Source: JBDTGE01 sp050742975 (GTDB taxonomy: Bacteria; Actinomycetota; Actinomycetes; Mycobacteriales; Jatrophihabitantaceae). From it: a stretch of 8,834 nt of DNA. The position numbers were made by a program, and so were the translations under genes. The stretch covers positions 1-8,834 of the forward strand of contig JBOGDQ010000120.1 in NCBI GenBank assembly GCA_050742975.1. Reading direction: 5' to 3'. Of this stretch, positions 6,608-8,834 are shown one piece after another; the first letter of the stretch is position 1; each line of letters starts with the position of its first letter. The notes beneath the pieces were generated by a model that saw only the letters and a list, made by a program, of their open reading frames with translations, had not been told where the DNA came from and did no database searches.

Positions 6608-6860
6608 CGGACAGGCGACACCGGCAATCGCCGTTCGCCACAACCGTCGCCAGGGCGCTGCTCGATTGCCGTGGTCATGTGATGACCGAACGGCTGGACG
6701 CGGCGAAGCAAGCGAAGGCCGAAGGGCTACTGACCGGCCGCGAGTTCGCCCGGGTCCGCCGCACCCTGACCCAAAAGACGTTTTCGGCCGCACACGCTTA
6801 TTCCGTGTCGGGGTCAAATGAGGGTCAAGCGTGGCGCCGGCGCGCCGCAGCAGCGCTAGG
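6608..6860. other. Intergenic stretch between the M20 gene and the insertion sequence
   Basis: These 253 nt, with the first 127 nt of the IS, form a 380-nt stretch without an established gene. It holds a small GC hairpin just after the M20 stop (CGGC at 6622-6625, GCCG at 6630-6633) without a T-run, a short SHOCT-like ORF start at 6682, and a direct repeat of GGGTCAA (6811-6817 and 6822-6828). I see no tRNA or other RNA gene in it. Confidence 0.5.
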
Positions 6861-6921
6861 CCGAAGTTACGGCCGCCCTGATCGCGGAGTCCGTTGTGTT
6901 TGGCCGGTTGTGGGCCGTTGA
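6682..6921 (+). pseudogene. SHOCT-like small ORF, possibly a fragment cut by the insertion sequence
   Basis: The 79-codon frame begins at ATG 6682. Residues 3-31 (ERLDAAKQAKAEG, then LLTGREFARVRRTLTQ) resemble the SHOCT short C-terminal domain: an amphipathic helix, a G-(I/L)-L-T turn and an E-F-x-x-x-R/K helix. SHOCT normally ends a longer protein, yet here it starts the frame with no Shine-Dalgarno, and codons from residue 60 onward come from the IS left end. The simplest reading is a decayed or IS-truncated remnant. It could also be a chance frame in GC-rich DNA, since only the first ~30 residues look protein-like. Confidence 0.3.
6861..6888 (+). repeat. Left terminal inverted repeat of the IS
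   Basis: The first 11 bases are identical to the inverted right end; positions 13, 15, 20-22 and 25-28 also match. Confidence 0.85.
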
Positions 6922-6978
6922 CGTGTCAGGAGTGTAGCCAAGAGTTGTGGCGTGTCGCGTCGATCGTGTCGCAGTGGA

Positions 6979-6989
6979 TAGGTTACTGT
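6979..6989 (+). promoter_or_regulatory. Candidate -10 region of the transposase promoter
   Basis: TACTGT (6984-6989) fits TANNNT and stands 7 nt before the ATG at 6997, the geometry of a leaderless start. TAGGTT (6979-6984) is an overlapping alternative. I find no convincing -35. Confidence 0.3.
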
Positions 6990-8757
6990 GGCGGGTATGA
7001 CGCGGCATGGTGGCGCGATGCATGTGGCCAAGGTCGTGCGGAAGCAGCGGCTCGCGTCCGGTGAGCAGCGCGAGTACCGCTCGTATCTGCTGCGACGCTC
7101 CTACCGCGACGGCGGGCAGGTCAAGCACGAGACGCTGGCGAATCTGTCTCAGCTGCCGGGCGAGCAGATCGAGTTGATCTCCCGCTCGCTGAAGGGAGAG
7201 GCGTTCGTTCCCGCGGCTTCGGCGGTGCGGGTGATGCGCTCGCTGCCACACGGGCACGTGGCGGCGGTCGCGGCGCAGGCCAAGGCGCTGGGCCTGCCGG
7301 GCCTGTTGGGTCCGCCCGGCCGCAACCGGGACCTGGCCTACTCGTTGATCATCAGCCGGGTGGTGCGGCCGAAGCCGAAGCTGTCCACCCGCGCCTGGTG
7401 GGCCGATGTGAGTCTCGGGGTCGACCTGGGCGTTGCCGACGCGTCGACCGATGAGATCTACGCCGCGATGGACTGGCTGCTGTCCCGGCAGGACCGCATC
7501 GAGGCAGCACTGGCCAAGCGGCACCTGGCCGGCGCGGCGAACCCAGCCGGGATGGCGCTGTTCGACCTGTCCTCGTCCTGGGTGGAAGGCTCACACTGTC
7601 CGCTCGCGGCGCGCGGCTACTCCCGCGACGGGAAGAAGAACCGGGCGCAGATCGAGTACGGGCTGCTCACCGACCCGGCCGGCCGGCCGGTCGCGATCCG
7701 GGTCTTCGCCGGCAACACCGCCGACCCGAGCGCCTTCGTGCAGGCCGTCGAGGTGGTGCGGGAGAAGTTCAAGCTGGTCGACATGGTGATGGTCGGCGAC
7801 CGCGGCATGATCACCTCGGCGCGGATCGAGGCGCTGCGCGAGCTGGGCGGGATGGGCTGGCTGACCTGCCTGCGCGCCCCGGCGATCGCCAAGCTGGCCG
7901 CCGAGACCGGCCCGCTACAGCTGTCCCTGTTCGACCAAGCCGACCTGGCCGAGATCACCCATCCCGACTACCCGGGCGAACGGCTGATCGCCTGCCGCAA
8001 CCCGCTGCTCGCGGCCGAACGAGCCCGCAAACGGGCAGACCTGCTCACCGCCACCGAGCACGCGCTAGCCCCCATCCACGCCGCGGTCACCGCCGGCCGG
8101 CTGCACGGCCAGGACAAGATCGGCCTCAAGGTCGGCAAGCTGATCGACAAGTACAAGATGGCCAAGCACTTCACCGTCACCATCACCGAGGACAGCCTGA
8201 ACCTCACCCGCAACCACGACCAGATCGCCGCCGAGGCCGCACTCGACGGCATCTACGTCATCCGCACCAGCGTGCCCGCCGGGCGGCTCGACCCGCCCGG
8301 CGTGGTCAACGCCTACAAGGCGTTGTCCGGCGTCGAACGCGACTTCCGCATCATCAAGGTCGACGACCTCGACCTACGCCCGATCCACCACCGTCTCGAA
8401 GACCGCGTCCGCGCCCACGTGCTGATCTGCATGCTCGCCGCCTACCTCGTCTGGCACCTGCGCCGCGCCTGGGCCCCACTGACCTACACCGACGAACAGC
8501 CAGCCCAGCGCGACAACCCGGTCACCCCCGCGAAACGATCAACCGCCGCGGCGCGCAAAGCCGCCCGCCACAAAGACCAGCACGACCAGCCGCTACACGA
8601 CTTCCGCGGCCTGCTCGACCACCTGGCCACCCTGACCCGCAACGACCTGCAATACGGCCCCGACGGACCCATCGTGCCCACCCTGGCCGAACCCACCGCC
8701 ACCCAGCAGCGAGCCTTCCAGCTGATCAACACCAGCATCCCGATCACACTCGCGTAG
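6988..8757 (+). CDS. IS1634-family DDE transposase
   Basis: A 589-residue transposase that cuts and joins the ends of this element. Numbered from GTG 6988, the catalytic triad is Asp193 in LFDLSSSW, Asp271 in MVGDRGMIT and Glu450 in YKALSGVERDFRIIK (443-457), the last being the Y-R-E-K signature of IS4-related transposases. The N-terminal ~60 residues carry the YRSYLLRRSYRDGGQVKHET pattern seen at the start of IS1634 proteins. The frame is uninterrupted and full length, so the enzyme may be active. The start is uncertain: GTG 6988 has only a weak AGG 5 nt upstream, ATG 6997 fits a leaderless start, and ATG 7018 begins the conserved MHVAKV. The gene ends 76 bp before the right IS tip and is followed by a hairpin. 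Confidence 0.93.
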   Translation: MAGMTRHGGAMHVAKVVRKQRLASGEQREYRSYLLRRSYRDGGQVKHETLANLSQLPGEQIELISRSLKGEAFVPAASAVRVMRSLPHGHVAAVAAQAKALGLPGLLGPPGRNRDLAYSLIISRVVRPKPKLSTRAWWADVSLGVDLGVADASTDEIYAAMDWLLSRQDRIEAALAKRHLAGAANPAGMALFDLSSSWVEGSHCPLAARGYSRDGKKNRAQIEYGLLTDPAGRPVAIRVFAGNTADPSAFVQAVEVVREKFKLVDMVMVGDRGMITSARIEALRELGGMGWLTCLRAPAIAKLAAETGPLQLSLFDQADLAEITHPDYPGERLIACRNPLLAAERARKRADLLTATEHALAPIHAAVTAGRLHGQDKIGLKVGKLIDKYKMAKHFTVTITEDSLNLTRNHDQIAAEAALDGIYVIRTSVPAGRLDPPGVVNAYKALSGVERDFRIIKVDDLDLRPIHHRLEDRVRAHVLICMLAAYLVWHLRRAWAPLTYTDEQPAQRDNPVTPAKRSTAAARKAARHKDQHDQPLHDFRGLLDHLATLTRNDLQYGPDGPIVPTLAEPTATQQRAFQLINTSIPITLA

Positions 8758-8785
8758 ACAGAACAACCAACACCACCAACAACCA

Positions 8786-8806
8786 AGCCCCCGACAACAG
8801 GGGGCT
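8786..8806 (+). terminator. Hairpin terminator after the transposase gene
   Basis: AGCCCCC (8786-8792) and GGGGGCT (8800-8806) form a perfect 7-bp GC-rich stem with a 7-nt loop, 28 nt after the transposase stop. No T-run follows, which is common in high-GC actinobacteria. It may stop transcription leaving the IS. Confidence 0.55.
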
Positions 8807-8833
8807 CCGTCATCTCAACCGTCGTAACTTCGG
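8806..8833 (-). repeat. Right terminal inverted repeat of the IS
   Basis: The outer 11 bases (8823-8833) are the exact complement of the left end; over 28 bases the match is 20. The tip is one base from the window edge. Confidence 0.85.
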
Positions 8834-8834
8834 G

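Larger units (their letters stand above)
6861..8833 (+). mobile_element. Complete IS1634-family insertion sequence (1973 bp)
   Basis: A single transposase gene is bounded by inverted repeats. The left end CCGAAGTTACG (6861-6871) matches the complement of CGTAACTTCGG (8823-8833) exactly over 11 bp, and extending to 28 bp gives 20 matches. Length, one long DDE transposase and short imperfect ends fit the IS1634 family (IS4-related). The left half of the target duplication would end at 6860; the right half lies beyond the window. Base 8834 (G) agrees with a 6-bp duplication GCTAGG (6855-6860) but not with a 5-bp one. Confidence 0.85.

Noticed and set aside
6614..6633. Hairpin after the M20 stop as a terminator
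   Set aside because: Two competing stems of 4-5 bp and no T-run; too weak to call.
5326..6921. 531-codon frame (+) overlapping the M20 gene
   Set aside because: It is an Arg/Ala-rich off-frame of the M20 gene; only its last part, from 6682, is considered separately.

Overview
The window is GC-rich bacterial chromosome. Codons end mostly in G or C, start sites often look leaderless, and the gene families (a RecQ helicase carrying a phosphoribosyltransferase-like tail, a soluble-electron-donor type fatty acid desaturase, an IS1634-type insertion sequence) point to an actinobacterium. A Pseudonocardiales-like host is plausible, but genus cannot be read from this sequence.

Layout, left to right. 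(1) Positions 1-2076 (+) hold most of a RecQ-family helicase whose 5' end lies outside the window; its last ~120 residues carry a PRPP-binding-type motif. (2) Positions 2251-3297 (+) encode a membrane fatty acid desaturase, followed 56 nt later by a small YeaQ/GlsB-type membrane protein (3354-3692, +) with its own probable leaderless start. (3) A two-gene minus-strand operon, a MarR-type regulator (5159-4695) then a quinone-oxidoreductase-like enzyme (4680-3745), converges on the small membrane protein. (4) A 185-nt divergent intergenic region holds a good 39-bp dyad (5211-5249) and a credible MarR-gene promoter; to its right an M20 amidohydrolase (5345-6607, +) is transcribed away. (5) After 253 nt with only a short SHOCT-like ORF remnant, a complete IS1634-family element (6861-8833) fills the rest of the window; its right inverted repeat ends one base before the window does.

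How it fits together: the MarR/oxidoreductase pair looks like an autoregulated response to a small electrophile or quinone-like ligand, and the dyad may also control the divergent M20 hydrolase. The desaturase and YeaQ-type protein both act in the membrane and may belong to envelope stress adaptation. The RecQ-PRTase fusion is the least ordinary protein. The IS is probably a recent arrival, since both ends and the transposase frame are intact. I see no rRNA, tRNA or CRISPR array.
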